From: Thalassomonas sp. RHCl1
Lineage (GTDB): Bacteria; Pseudomonadota; Gammaproteobacteria; Enterobacterales; Alteromonadaceae
Length of the DNA: 64,000 bases
Assembly: GCF_947387555.1 (NCBI RefSeq)
Contig: NZ_CANDNZ010000002.1
Coordinates: forward strand, 62,001 to 126,000
Direction: 5' to 3'
Below the pieces are notes generated by a model. The model worked only from the letters and a program-made list of their open reading frames with translations, made no database searches and was not told the origin of the DNA. The translations under genes and the position numbers were made by a program. Below, in pieces: positions 56,331 through 64,000 of the stretch; within the stretch, counting starts at the first letter, position 1; the number at the start of each line of letters is the position of its first letter.

Positions 56331-57281
56331 TTAAGCGGCGCCGGCAAAAGTTTCTTCTATGACGGCCAGCAGGCGCTCGCTGTCGACCCCCATGCAGATC
56401 TTGCTTTGTGGTTTATCCTGCCAGTGGGGCAACGGATAATGTTTATCCGGATGGGCGATAATGGTTTGTCCTATGGCGACTCCTTCGGTGGCGACGCGGA
56501 CAATGCCCGGCTCTGTGGTAAAGACCTCAGGCGCCATGGCGTACACTATGGTGGAAGCATCATGGACAAAGCAGCCTTCGATGCCGAAGGTTTTATTGTA
56601 AAAGTCAAAATAGAACTGGGTCGACTGATATAACAACTCTCCGGCTTTGCTGTCGGCGGCGCGGATTTTTTGCAACAAGGTTTCATCCATCATCACCTTA
56701 TGGGTGACATCCAGGCCGACCATAGTCACCGGCCAGTCGGCGGTAAAGACGATATCGGCGGCATGGGGATCGTTGATAATATTGGCTTCTGCCACCGGGG
56801 TAACATTGCCCGGCTCAACTGCGGCGCCGCCCATTAAGATCACTTCATCCACCAGGTTGACTATTTCCGGGTCCAGCTCCAGTGCTTTGGCCAGGTTACC
56901 CAGCGGCCCCAAGGCGATTAACGTCACTTCGTTGGGGTTGGCCCGTACGGTCTCGACAATAAATTCGGCGGCGCTGCGGTCATCGGCTTTGGTGGTTTCT
57001 GCCGGCCAGTTGATATTGCCAAAGCCGTCTTTGCCGTGGACAAAGTCGGGATGGGGCAGCTGAGGCGCCGCTAAAGGGGTTGCCACCCCTTCGGCCACCG
57101 GGATATCTTTTTGTGCCAGCTCCACCAGCTTCAGGGCATTGGAGGTTGCCAGGGAGACCGGGACATTACCAAAAGTTGTGGTTAGGCCCAGCACTTCAAG
57201 GGAAGGGGCATTAAATGCCAGCATGATTGCCATGGCATCATCGATGCCGGGATCTGTATCAATAATAATTTTACGTGTCAT
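56331..57281 (-). CDS. Nucleoside hydrolase (IunH family)
   Basis: A 316-residue nucleoside N-ribohydrolase. IIDTDPGIDDAMAIMLAFNA at the N-terminus holds the aspartates that bind calcium. GNVTPVAEANIINDPHAADI carries the substrate/calcium Asn and Asp, and DASTIVYAMAPEVF follows. It splits a nucleoside into base and ribose in the cytoplasm. It is followed in function, and preceded in the operon by 1 nt, by a ribokinase gene that phosphorylates the ribose. Purine versus pyrimidine preference cannot be read. Confidence 0.88.
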   Translation of the reverse strand: MTRKIIIDTDPGIDDAMAIMLAFNAPSLEVLGLTTTFGNVPVSLATSNALKLVELAQKDIPVAEGVATPLAAPQLPHPDFVHGKDGFGNINWPAETTKADDRSAAEFIVETVRANPNEVTLIALGPLGNLAKALELDPEIVNLVDEVILMGGAAVEPGNVTPVAEANIINDPHAADIVFTADWPVTMVGLDVTHKVMMDETLLQKIRAADSKAGELLYQSTQFYFDFYNKTFGIEGCFVHDASTIVYAMAPEVFTTEPGIVRVATEGVAIGQTIIAHPDKHYPLPHWQDKPQSKICMGVDSERLLAVIEETFAGAA

Positions 57282-57282
57282 C

Positions 57283-58173
57283 TTACTTCTCTTTTAAAAA
57301 CTGGCTGACTTCTTCATGGCCCGGGATCGCCGTACTGGCGCCTTCGCGGGTGACACAGATGGCAGAGGCGGCGCAGGCCTGCTTAAGCACGTTTTCTACA
57401 CTCAGATGACTGGTAAAACCTGCCAGGGCGTAACCGATAAAAGTATCTCCGGCGGCGGTGGTGTCGACGGCTTTGACTTTAAAGGCGGGTACTTGCGTGA
57501 TTTCTTGCCCGTTAAGGTAACGTACGCCTTCGGCCCCTAAGGTCATCAGGATCTGTAAGTTAGGGTGCTGTCCGACCAGGCTGGCCTGGGCAGCATCGAC
57601 ATTATCGACACCGGCTAAATCCATGGCTTCCACTTCATTGACGATTAACAGGTCGATATCGGCTAAGTGTTTTTCAACCAGGGATTTATCCATGGGAGCC
57701 GGATTATAAACCACCGTTAAACCATGCGCTTTGGCGGTGGAGATTATGGTGTCTATTTCGTTGGTTTCGTTTTGTAATAATACCCAGTCATTTTTATCGG
57801 CGTTGGCCAATACTTGCTTGATTTGCGGTGCGTTCAGGGCATGGTTGGCCCCGGCAAACAACACGATGGCATTTTCCGCTTCTTTATTCACCTGGATAAT
57901 GGCATGACCTGTGGCCAGGTCCAACGTGGCAATTTGCTCGGTATTTACCCCTTTGGCTTCAAGCTCCGCCAAAAGGTGAGTGTCTTGTTTTGAGATCGCT
58001 CCCACATGCACCACGTCACAACCTGCTTTGGCCAGGGCAACCGACTGGTTGGCGCCTTTACCGCCGAGAATTTTCTGGTAATGATCCGAAGTCATGGTTT
58101 CGCCGGGGCGAACAAAATGATCAACAGAGTAAACATGGTCGATATTGATCGAACCAAAGTTGAATATCGTCAT
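57283..58173 (-). CDS. rbsK: Ribokinase
   Basis: A 296-residue PfkB-family sugar kinase. FNFGSINIDHVYSVDHFVRP and GGKGANQSVALAKAGCDV are the ribokinase N-terminal signatures. The C-terminal active site reads VDTTAAGDTFIGYALAGF with the GAGD-like AAGD base. ATG 58173 with CAGGAT upstream is taken; a TTG at 58176 is also in frame. It converts ribose released by the adjacent nucleoside hydrolase to ribose 5-phosphate. No ribose transporter is in the window, which suggests intracellular nucleoside salvage. Confidence 0.9.
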   Translation of the reverse strand: MTIFNFGSINIDHVYSVDHFVRPGETMTSDHYQKILGGKGANQSVALAKAGCDVVHVGAISKQDTHLLAELEAKGVNTEQIATLDLATGHAIIQVNKEAENAIVLFAGANHALNAPQIKQVLANADKNDWVLLQNETNEIDTIISTAKAHGLTVVYNPAPMDKSLVEKHLADIDLLIVNEVEAMDLAGVDNVDAAQASLVGQHPNLQILMTLGAEGVRYLNGQEITQVPAFKVKAVDTTAAGDTFIGYALAGFTSHLSVENVLKQACAASAICVTREGASTAIPGHEEVSQFLKEK

Positions 58174-58564
58174 CAACGATCCTGATTATTAGTATTTAAA
58201 GAATGTGTTAAACAGAGTAACAGATCTGTGTTTTATGATGCCGGAGGGAAAATTATTTTTCATCGGCATCACTTTTATAACACAAACTTTTGTTATGTGT
58301 AAGCAGCATATGCAATTTATCGCGTTAAGTACAGCGAGGCGGGCGGTAAATAACCAGCAGAATGGGTTTTTCCTGTTATGCCGAACCCGGGATGAAAACA
58401 GGGGGAAACTGATACTAAGCTGATACTAAATTCTTACTGTTCCTTAACTAGACTCTACTTAGGCTGGGGTTAATAAATCCAGCATTATCAGAAACTTTTC
58501 ATCAATGGCTCTTGAGCTTTATTTAATCATGGATCCGCTGACAGGGAGTTTTTCATCAGTGCTT
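58174..58564. other. Intergenic region upstream of ribokinase and a flavoprotein gene
   Basis: About 390 nt with no supported gene. A perfect 10-bp palindrome ACAGATCTGT (58220-58229) lies 47 nt from the ribokinase start and may be an operator. The rest is AT-rich, with no clear promoter pair that I would defend. Confidence 0.4.
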
Positions 58565-58648
58565 ATGAGACAGAGAAGATCAACACTATATATTGTACTT
58601 AAAGCGGGTGTAAGCCTAGTGTGCCCGGTGAAGGCGGTCGGGTATTAA
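58565..58648 (+). CDS. Possible 27-residue leader peptide before the flavoprotein
   Basis: ATG 58565 opens a 27-codon frame (MRQRRSTLYIVLKAGVSLVC and seven more residues) that stops 3 nt before the flavoprotein start. The peptide is basic then hydrophobic. No ribosome site is visible ahead of it, and the flavoprotein start also lacks a good one, so coupling is conceivable. Weak evidence. Confidence 0.2.
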   Translation: MRQRRSTLYIVLKAGVSLVCPVKAVGY

Positions 58649-58651
58649 GCG

Positions 58652-59788
58652 ATGACAGATCCGCTGGAAAAAGCAGAGATAAATACCGATGTTATTATCG
58701 TCGGTGCAGGGCCTGCCGGCGCTGCGGCGGCATTGACCCTGTTAACCTACTCAGATCTCAAGGTCACTTTGGTTGAACAATCGGACTTAAATGATGTCCG
58801 GGTGGCAGAGCATGTCGGCTCAGATATCTTTGACTTACTCGGTTATTTAAAGATAACCAAATCAGCCTTTCCCGAGGACACTTTTTTACCTTGTTATAAC
58901 CAGACCAGTTATTGGGGCGGTGATGAGCCGGTGAGGGTGCAGGATCTCTTTAACATAGACAACAAGGCTTTTCGCCTGGATCGGGAGAAGTTTGACTTTG
59001 TCTTGCTTGGCTATGTTGCCGCCAGAGGCGGCCTGGTTTATTCCCGAACCCGGTGTACAGGCTTTGCCCAGGGCGCCGATCACAGCTGGCAATTGAACCT
59101 GAAAAACCGCAGTCAGGGCCGTTTTAAACTCAATGGCCGTTATTTAATTGATGCCTGCGGCCGTAAGGCCGATGTCTGCCGTCAGGTGGGAGTGCTCAGT
59201 GCCAGGCATGATAAGTTAATGGGCGTCGGGGCATTTTTTCACTTTGATAAAACCCGCAAAACCAAACAAGAACAAGTGATGGAGAGCCATGAACTTGGCT
59301 GGTGGTATTGCGCCAGACTGCCGGATCATCGCCAGGTGGTGGCTTTTTTCTCTGATGCCGATATTATCGGCCAGCACAGATTAAACCAGCCGGAGAACTG
59401 GCAGCAGTTACTCGCCCAGAGCCGGCATATTAAATTTGGTGGCAAAGGGGGGGCTGTTTTATCCGGCGCCCCCTGGGTGCGAAATGCCAGCAGCCATATC
59501 ACCCATTCGGTGTTGAAGAAAAACTTTATTGCCGTAGGGGATGCCGCGGCTTCCTTTGACCCCATCTCTGCCATAGGTTTAGGCTTTGCCATGACCTCAG
59601 CCTGCCATGGCGCCAAGGCGGTGCAAACCCAGTTAACGTCAACAGATAAACAGACCAAACAGGCACAGCTTGATGCCTATCAGCAGGAAGTTGTTGATCA
59701 TTTTGAGCACTATCTACGCTTGCGTAAAAAGTGTTATCGCCATGAGCACCGCTGGTCGGGGGCGACATTCTGGTCCCGCAGGCGCTGA
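58652..59788 (+). CDS. LodB/tryptophan-halogenase-like FAD oxidoreductase
   Basis: A 378-residue flavoprotein. The FAD dinucleotide motif is VIIVGAGPAGAAAALTLL (14-31). The second FAD site is FIAVGDAAASFDPISAIG. The C-terminus RKKCYRHEHRWSGATFWSRR matches the LodB/GoxB branch of the tryptophan-halogenase-like superfamily. LodB-type proteins mature a quinone cofactor in LodA oxidases by post-translational modification, but no LodA-like gene is in this window. The halogenase catalytic Trp-x-Trp-x-Ile-Pro motif is not seen, so a halogenase role is unlikely. Orphan maturase or independent oxidoreductase. Confidence 0.75.
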   Translation: MTDPLEKAEINTDVIIVGAGPAGAAAALTLLTYSDLKVTLVEQSDLNDVRVAEHVGSDIFDLLGYLKITKSAFPEDTFLPCYNQTSYWGGDEPVRVQDLFNIDNKAFRLDREKFDFVLLGYVAARGGLVYSRTRCTGFAQGADHSWQLNLKNRSQGRFKLNGRYLIDACGRKADVCRQVGVLSARHDKLMGVGAFFHFDKTRKTKQEQVMESHELGWWYCARLPDHRQVVAFFSDADIIGQHRLNQPENWQQLLAQSRHIKFGGKGGAVLSGAPWVRNASSHITHSVLKKNFIAVGDAAASFDPISAIGLGFAMTSACHGAKAVQTQLTSTDKQTKQAQLDAYQQEVVDHFEHYLRLRKKCYRHEHRWSGATFWSRRR

Positions 59789-59902
59789 AGATGAGCAGCT
59801 GATATTAAAAAAATGCAGTCTCAGCTATAACCTCCCGTGCCCATGAAGGACTTTATCCAGGTGAGTACCTTTCATCGCGGGGCTGCGGCTGTTTAGCCGC
59901 TA

Positions 59903-60319
59903 TCAGGTTAATTGAGCCAGTCTGGCTTTAAGGGCTTTTGGGACTTTGATGGTTTCTTTCGTTTCGGGGGATACACACACCTGGGTCAGGCGGGCGCTAA
60001 AGGCCAGGGTATCATCGGCTAAGTATCCCTCAATCAAGAAGCAAAACGCATGTACCCGAATTTCCTCAACCGATATCCTGATATCGAGCTCGTCATCCCA
60101 GGTGACCGGGTGCAAAAACTCAAATGACAAAGATCTTGCCGGCGGCAAAATACCATAACTTATCAGTGCTGAGATGCCGCCTTTACTTTCAAACAGTACT
60201 GCTAAGGCACTGTCTACTGCTTCGATGGCAAAATCGGCAAACCTGGGGGTATATACTATGCCGCCGGGATCGCAATCCCCGAACAGGACTTTTCTTTTAA
60301 TGGTAATAGCATTGGGCAT
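59903..60319 (-). CDS. Acyl-CoA thioesterase (4-hydroxybenzoyl-CoA thioesterase-like)
   Basis: A 138-residue hotdog-fold enzyme. VLFGDCDPGGIVYTPRFADF holds the catalytic Asp of the 4HBT branch, followed by EAVDSALAVLFESKGG. TWDDELDIRISVEEIRVHAF is typical of the later strands. It hydrolyses an acyl-CoA, possibly aromatic or branched. It is convergent with the flavoprotein gene and shares no operon. Confidence 0.8.
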   Translation of the reverse strand: MPNAITIKRKVLFGDCDPGGIVYTPRFADFAIEAVDSALAVLFESKGGISALISYGILPPARSLSFEFLHPVTWDDELDIRISVEEIRVHAFCFLIEGYLADDTLAFSARLTQVCVSPETKETIKVPKALKARLAQLT

Positions 60320-60590
60320 TAAATCAGGCTCTTACTGCTTGGTTGTTAGAAAAAGTGTCTATAAAGCAAAGCACTATCGTACAAAATCGTTTGAAAAAGT
60401 AAACCTCTGCCGGGGGGATTTTCATCTTCATTGGTGCGATGGCGGCTGCGGAGTCATTTGACGAACCGGCATTTTTAAATGCAGGCATTGGTGTTAATAT
60501 GCCGCGGCTAAGCACGAGTAAGGTATTGACCTGAGAAAAGGCATAAATACCTGAAATAACAATCACTAAATTATGGATGTTCATTAATAT

Positions 60591-61142
60591 ATGGTAAGTC
60601 TTGAAGCCTTGCATGCAGCCCTTGGCCGGGGTGAAAAAGTCAAATATCTTTATTTCTGGGGACATCAAAAGCCAAAGGCGGGCATTGGCAAGAGTTGTTT
60701 TAGCCAATGGTATCAGGCGCCTTTTGACGTTGACGGCAGGCACTATCCAACTGCGGAGCATTATATGATGGCCCGCAAGGCGCTGCTTTTTAAAGATCAA
60801 AGTGCGTTTGAAAAAATATTAGCGGCAGCGACCCCGGGAGAAGCTAAAAAATTAGGCCGTAATGTCATGGGGTTTGACGATAAAGTCTGGCAAAAGCAGC
60901 GTTTTGCTATTGTCGTGGAGGCTAATCTGGCTAAATTTAGCCAGCTACCAGAACTTAAAGCATTTCTACTTGATACCGGCGAGCGGGTGTTAGTGGAGGC
61001 AAGCCCGGTGGATAATATCTGGGGGGTAGGACTGGCCGCTGATGACATGGCTATTGAAGATCCCGCTAACTGGCAAGGGCTGAACCTGCTGGGATTTGCG
61101 TTAATGGCGGTGCGGGAACGGTTAAACAAAGAGCTAAGTTAA
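60591..61142 (+). CDS. NADAR/YbiA-family N-glycosidase-like protein
   Basis: A 183-residue NADAR-domain protein. CFSQWYQAPFDVDGRHYPTA and EHYMMARKALLFKDQSAFEK are the signature region, followed by KKLGRNVMGFDDKVWQKQRF and SPVDNIWGVGLAADDMAIED. Family members hydrolyse damaged riboflavin intermediates (YbiA) or remove ADP-ribose from guanine, and some accompany antiviral systems. No ribosome site is obvious before ATG 60591. It is monocistronic; the stop is about 150 nt from a strong terminator with a candidate small RNA in between. Confidence 0.82.
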   Translation: MVSLEALHAALGRGEKVKYLYFWGHQKPKAGIGKSCFSQWYQAPFDVDGRHYPTAEHYMMARKALLFKDQSAFEKILAAATPGEAKKLGRNVMGFDDKVWQKQRFAIVVEANLAKFSQLPELKAFLLDTGERVLVEASPVDNIWGVGLAADDMAIEDPANWQGLNLLGFALMAVRERLNKELS

Positions 61143-61167
61143 CCGTTTGATTTTAATGATTAAATCT

Positions 61168-61196
61168 TGCTGTAATATGCTGTAATGTGTAAATAA
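61168..61196 (+). promoter_or_regulatory. Sigma-70-like promoter inside the NADAR/helicase gap
   Basis: TTGCTG (61168-61173) and TAAATA (61191-61196) are separated by exactly 17 bp. Transcription would begin near 61203 and run into the terminator at 61291-61331. It could also be chance in AT-rich DNA. Confidence 0.4.
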
Positions 61197-61202
61197 CAGG
61201 AT

Positions 61203-61331
61203 CCGTCTACACTTGTTTTAAGTGGTCTTTATCTGCAAGTGCAGGTAAAAGCCAAAGAAAGCCACCCGCCAGGTTCAGTTACGTCAGATTCCCCGTTAGT
61301 CGGTTTTAACAACCGATTAGCGGGGTTTTTT
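61203..61331 (+). ncRNA. Candidate small RNA of about 130 nt
   Basis: Between the promoter-like pair at 61168-61196 and the terminator lies a non-coding stretch that can fold into a series of hairpins. These are CACTT-loop-AAGTG (61210-61224), CTGCA/TGCAG (near 61233-61244) and the terminator stem. No open frame with a ribosome site is present. It may be an independent small RNA or simply the 3' UTR of the NADAR gene. Confidence 0.35.
61291..61331 (+). terminator. Strong terminator between NADAR and helicase genes
   Basis: CCCCGTTAGTCGGTT (61291-61305) pairs with AACCGATTAGCGGGG (61311-61325), with one G-T pair and one mismatch, around a 5-nt loop and is followed by six T. It ends the plus-strand transcript just before the convergent helicase stop at 61334. 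Confidence 0.9.
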
Positions 61332-61333
61332 GT

Positions 61334-64000
61334 TTAAGATATCACGGTTTTTTTCGTTGCGCCTTTATGCTGTTGTTGATCTTTGCTTAATGGCTGCGGG
61401 CCATTGTTTCTGGCCTTTTCACTGTGCTCGCAATAGGGGTAATTAGAGCAGCTATAAAAGTTGCCGTATCGTCCCGATCTGGCGGTTAATGTCCCTGTTT
61501 TACAGACCCGGCAATTTCTCTGGGCTAAAGGTGACCCGTTCTGGTCTTTACTTTCGGTACTCGTTGCAGATAAGGCATCGCTATTTGGGTTTTCTTTGTT
61601 TATCGGGTATTGATCTGTGATCAACTCCCGGATAAATTCACTGGGCCTTTGTTGGTCTGCCAGCAAATAAACATGATGTTTGCCCCGGGTCAGGGCGACA
61701 TAAAATAACCGGCGTTCTTCGGCATGGGCCAGCCCTTGACTGTTATCGCCTTCGAGCGGCAACAAGGCATCTATCAGCAAAGGTTCATTTTTTTCCGCCG
61801 GGAAGCCGTGTTTTCCCTGCTGTAAGCCAAGAACCAGGACGATATCGGCTTCCATGCCTTTACTGGCATGGATACTCAGTGCCTTGATTGTCAGCGTTGG
61901 AAATTGCTGTGCCAGGGGTTTTAAAGCGCTGTTATCCGGCAGCAGGTGATGATAGCGCGCCAGCAGCAATACCGAGCATGGATTTTTTCTGTCAAGTTTT
62001 GACTGCGTTATGCTGATGTCTTTTAAGATATCGGTCAGCAGCCTTAACAGCTTGCTGTTTTGATCTTTAAGGTTTTCTCCGCCGGGAAGCCCTGTCAGCT
62101 GGGTCAGGGTGACCGCAGGCGTTGTCACCCTGTTAAAGGTCGTCAGGTTTTTCGTCAATTGCGCCGGGTTTTTGCTGACAAAGCGGCTGGCAATATCGCA
62201 GATGCTGTTATTAAAGCGGAATGTTTTATCCAGTGTGGTGGTGCAGGTGTGACCAAAATAGGCGGAAAAGTGCCGGGTTAAGCTGACGTCCGAGCCGGCA
62301 AAGCGGTATATGGCCTGCCAGTCGTCGCCGACACAAAACAAGGAAGCACCTTTGACGGCGTCGCGCAGCGCCTTGAGCAACTTGGCCCTGGGGGCTGAAA
62401 TATCCTGAAACTCATCCACCATGATATAGCGCCAGGGAGAGGTAAACTGTCCCGACTGGATATAGGCGGTGGCCTTAGTGATCATATCGTCAAAGTCTAT
62501 TTGCTGTTGCTTGGCCAGCATGGCCTGATAGGCCTGGTAAAGGGGAGCGAGTAGCTGCAAGGTTAAATCTACCTGGCAGGAGCCTCCTTTTGCTAACGCC
62601 TCGGGCTTGCCGCTGAAAAAGGCCTTTATTTGTCCTGCCAGGCTGTTTTTATCGAAGCCGCCTGCCTTATATAAGGTCAGTAGTCGGGACAATGAGCCGG
62701 CAAGGTTATCAAGGGCGCCAGTTTCTCTGAATTTTGTCAGTAGCGTTTGCTTATCTAACGGGGAAACAGGCACGGCACTTTTTTTAAGTTGTTGTTGCAG
62801 CTCGCGGGTTAATTTCCCCTCGGTTAATAAGCTTTCATCCAACTCTATTAACCGGGTATTGTCGCTCTTATGGAGTTGGCGTTGCCATAAAATATCTTGC
62901 CGATAACTTTTGTTATCAATAAAAGCCGGGGTCTCTTGTTTTTGGTTAAGGTGGCGAAATTCTATGGTGATAGCATATTCGGGTAAATAAAATGCCGGTT
63001 TATAAGGGCGAAAATCCGGTGTTTTAACAGCAGAAGCCGGGGTGCCATGGTTATTGTTAGCGCTACTTTTTGGGGAAAAGTAGGCTTGGCGGTAGTGATA
63101 GCTTATCCCCATTTTGTGTAAATAGTCGGCGATGAGCAGTTCGCCATAACTGTGAACCCTATCTCCTGCCACAGAGATAATATGATTATCCCTGAGATAG
63201 GCAATATGCCCGGCCAATGTGGTGAAATCAAAAGCACTGCACTTGGGATAGCGATAGCGTTCAAGATATCGTAATACCAGGGCCGGGTAGTCGCTATGGA
63301 GGTTTGGCTCGGTTAACATTTGATTGAGTTGCTGCTCCAGCCAAAGCTGTCTGGCGCTTTCATCCTGGGCCAATGGCGTTAACCCCGGCGCTTTTCCCTC
63401 TACTTTGGTAATAATGGTCTGGCCAAGGGCATGAAAAGTTGAACTGCTGATATCCGTTCTGCCCAGACGTTGTCTGATCCTCTCATCCATCTCTTTGGCG
63501 GCTTTATTGCCAAAAGCCAGCAATAATATTTCTGTGGCGCTGGCCTGATGACTGTTCAGTAAATAACCGGTGCGTCCCACCATCACACTGGTTTTTCCGG
63601 TCCCCGCGCCCGCCAGTACCAGGTTGTTGTGCTCATCTGAAATACAGGCAATTTGTTGCTGGGGGGTTAACGGGTTCGCTTCTATCTGTTGGAAAAAATC
63701 ACCAAAGCGACTTTGCTGCGTTTTGATATATTCTTGCCGGTATTGCTGCAAGTCTTTTTCCGACCAGCGACTGAGGTGTTGCAGGCGTTTAAAGGCCTGC
63801 TCTTGTTCAGGGGTTAAGCCGTTTTTTGGCATAGTTTCCGGCCAGGGCTTTATCGCCGCCCGGGCAAGACTTTTGATGGTTAACCAGGTTTGTTGACGCA
63901 AATAACATTTTTCTTCCCCGGGATGTAATAACCGGTAACAGGCATTGGCGGCCTCTACCAGCTGCCGGCCATGGATACGGCACCAGGCCAGGGTTGCCTG
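61334..64000 (-). CDS. helD: DNA helicase IV-like protein (HelD) with inserted degenerate nuclease-like domain and Zn finger (5' end outside window)
   Basis: The frame is open to the right edge (33 more codons beyond the TTG at 63901), so the start is missing and 888 residues are visible. It is an SF1A helicase with Walker A GAGTGKT (98-104, counted from 63901), DEFQDISAPRAKLLKALRDA (motif II) and VGDDWQAIYRFAGSDVSLTR (motif III). HASKGMEADIVLVLGLQQGK and HAEERRLFYVALTRGKHHVY (motifs V, VI) follow; all are close to E. coli HelD as I recall it. About residues 251-370 form an insert reading SYGELLIADYLHKMGISYHY, like PD-(D/E)XK nucleases, but the expected Pro-Asp is Pro-Ala (Ala303). The C-terminus adds a topoisomerase-type four-Cys zinc finger (Cys797, 800, 818, 824). 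Confidence 0.85.
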   Translation of the reverse strand, partial: QATLAWCRIHGRQLVEAANACYRLLHPGEEKCYLRQQTWLTIKSLARAAIKPWPETMPKNGLTPEQEQAFKRLQHLSRWSEKDLQQYRQEYIKTQQSRFGDFFQQIEANPLTPQQQIACISDEHNNLVLAGAGTGKTSVMVGRTGYLLNSHQASATEILLLAFGNKAAKEMDERIRQRLGRTDISSSTFHALGQTIITKVEGKAPGLTPLAQDESARQLWLEQQLNQMLTEPNLHSDYPALVLRYLERYRYPKCSAFDFTTLAGHIAYLRDNHIISVAGDRVHSYGELLIADYLHKMGISYHYRQAYFSPKSSANNNHGTPASAVKTPDFRPYKPAFYLPEYAITIEFRHLNQKQETPAFIDNKSYRQDILWQRQLHKSDNTRLIELDESLLTEGKLTRELQQQLKKSAVPVSPLDKQTLLTKFRETGALDNLAGSLSRLLTLYKAGGFDKNSLAGQIKAFFSGKPEALAKGGSCQVDLTLQLLAPLYQAYQAMLAKQQQIDFDDMITKATAYIQSGQFTSPWRYIMVDEFQDISAPRAKLLKALRDAVKGASLFCVGDDWQAIYRFAGSDVSLTRHFSAYFGHTCTTTLDKTFRFNNSICDIASRFVSKNPAQLTKNLTTFNRVTTPAVTLTQLTGLPGGENLKDQNSKLLRLLTDILKDISITQSKLDRKNPCSVLLLARYHHLLPDNSALKPLAQQFPTLTIKALSIHASKGMEADIVLVLGLQQGKHGFPAEKNEPLLIDALLPLEGDNSQGLAHAEERRLFYVALTRGKHHVYLLADQQRPSEFIRELITDQYPINKENPNSDALSATSTESKDQNGSPLAQRNCRVCKTGTLTARSGRYGNFYSCSNYPYCEHSEKARNNGPQPLSKDQQQHKGATKKTVIS
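62792..63151 (-). other. PD-(D/E)XK-like insert in the helicase, catalytic Asp apparently lost
   Basis: This segment encodes helicase residues 251-370. Conserved landmarks of the insert family are GELLIADYL, ISYHYRQAY, a strand ending YLPEYAITIEF and SYRQDILWQRQL. The position normally Pro-Asp-Phe reads KPAFYLP, with Ala303 encoded by GCA. The Glu of the IEF strand is kept. The domain assignment is from memory of related helicases. Confidence 0.5.

Noticed and set aside
58205-58423. 72-codon frame upstream of the flavoprotein gene
   Set aside because: No ribosome site, atypical composition, and it spans the divergent promoter region.
58652-59788. Tryptophan halogenase
   Set aside because: The halogenase W-x-W-x-I-P motif is not present; the C-terminus fits the LodB-like branch.

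Overview
The window looks like a chromosomal segment of a marine gammaproteobacterium, most likely an Alteromonadales/Colwelliaceae-type organism. The reasons are moderate GC, classical Shine-Dalgarno starts, several c-di-GMP proteins, di-haem cytochrome c peroxidases, secreted S8 peptidases and a NagX-type protein. The genus is a guess. I see no rRNA, tRNA, insertion sequence, prophage or CRISPR array. Both ends cut genes: a secreted-type protein open to the left edge and a HelD-like helicase open to the right edge.

Layout. 1-7.4 kb: cut gene, TetR regulator with a divergent Tat-exported FAD oxidase and PLP-fold protein, a DUF2799 lipoprotein, a Crp/Fnr-type regulator, a cysteine hydrolase and a DUF4442 hotdog protein. 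7.5-17.9 kb: a long minus-strand operon that matches in content and order the acyclic terpene utilisation genes atuB-C-D-E-F-G. It is extended by a nitronate monooxygenase and a beta-keto acid cleavage enzyme (BKACE) and faces a divergent TetR gene with a clear palindromic operator. 18-24.5 kb: a solute-binding protein and two paralogous S8 peptidases with acidic tracts and C-terminal arrays of a WNEGS-type hexapeptide. 25-34 kb: two di-haem cytochrome c peroxidases flank an acyl-CoA cluster (aminoglycoside-phosphotransferase-like kinase, acyl-CoA dehydrogenase, two SDRs, histidine phosphatase, divergent LysR). The cluster resembles split ACAD10/ACAD11 or Lva systems.

34-43 kb: a nagX-like gene under a palindromic operator, an SPFH/ribbon-helix-helix/membrane operon with a two-site operator, a signalling trio (REC-GGDEF-EAL, CHASE histidine kinase, stand-alone REC), a rhomboid protease and a GNAT. 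43.3-49 kb: a tightly coupled three-gene SMC operon (1249-aa MukB/Mks-like ATPase, 206-aa MksE-like, 433-aa kleisin-like) with no adjacent nuclease. This is the best candidate for an under-described system. 49-64 kb: EAL-like/HDOD protein, LysR/MATE pair, two periplasmic solute-binding-like proteins, nucleoside hydrolase plus ribokinase, an orphan LodB-like flavoprotein, a thioesterase, a NADAR protein, a candidate small RNA, and a HelD-type helicase carrying a degenerate nuclease-like insert.

Functional themes. Catabolic CoA-thioester modules are each governed by a local TetR or LysR regulator. There is a secreted proteolytic/redox envelope layer and a c-di-GMP signalling layer. All functions are inferred by reading motifs and gene order; no database search was possible.
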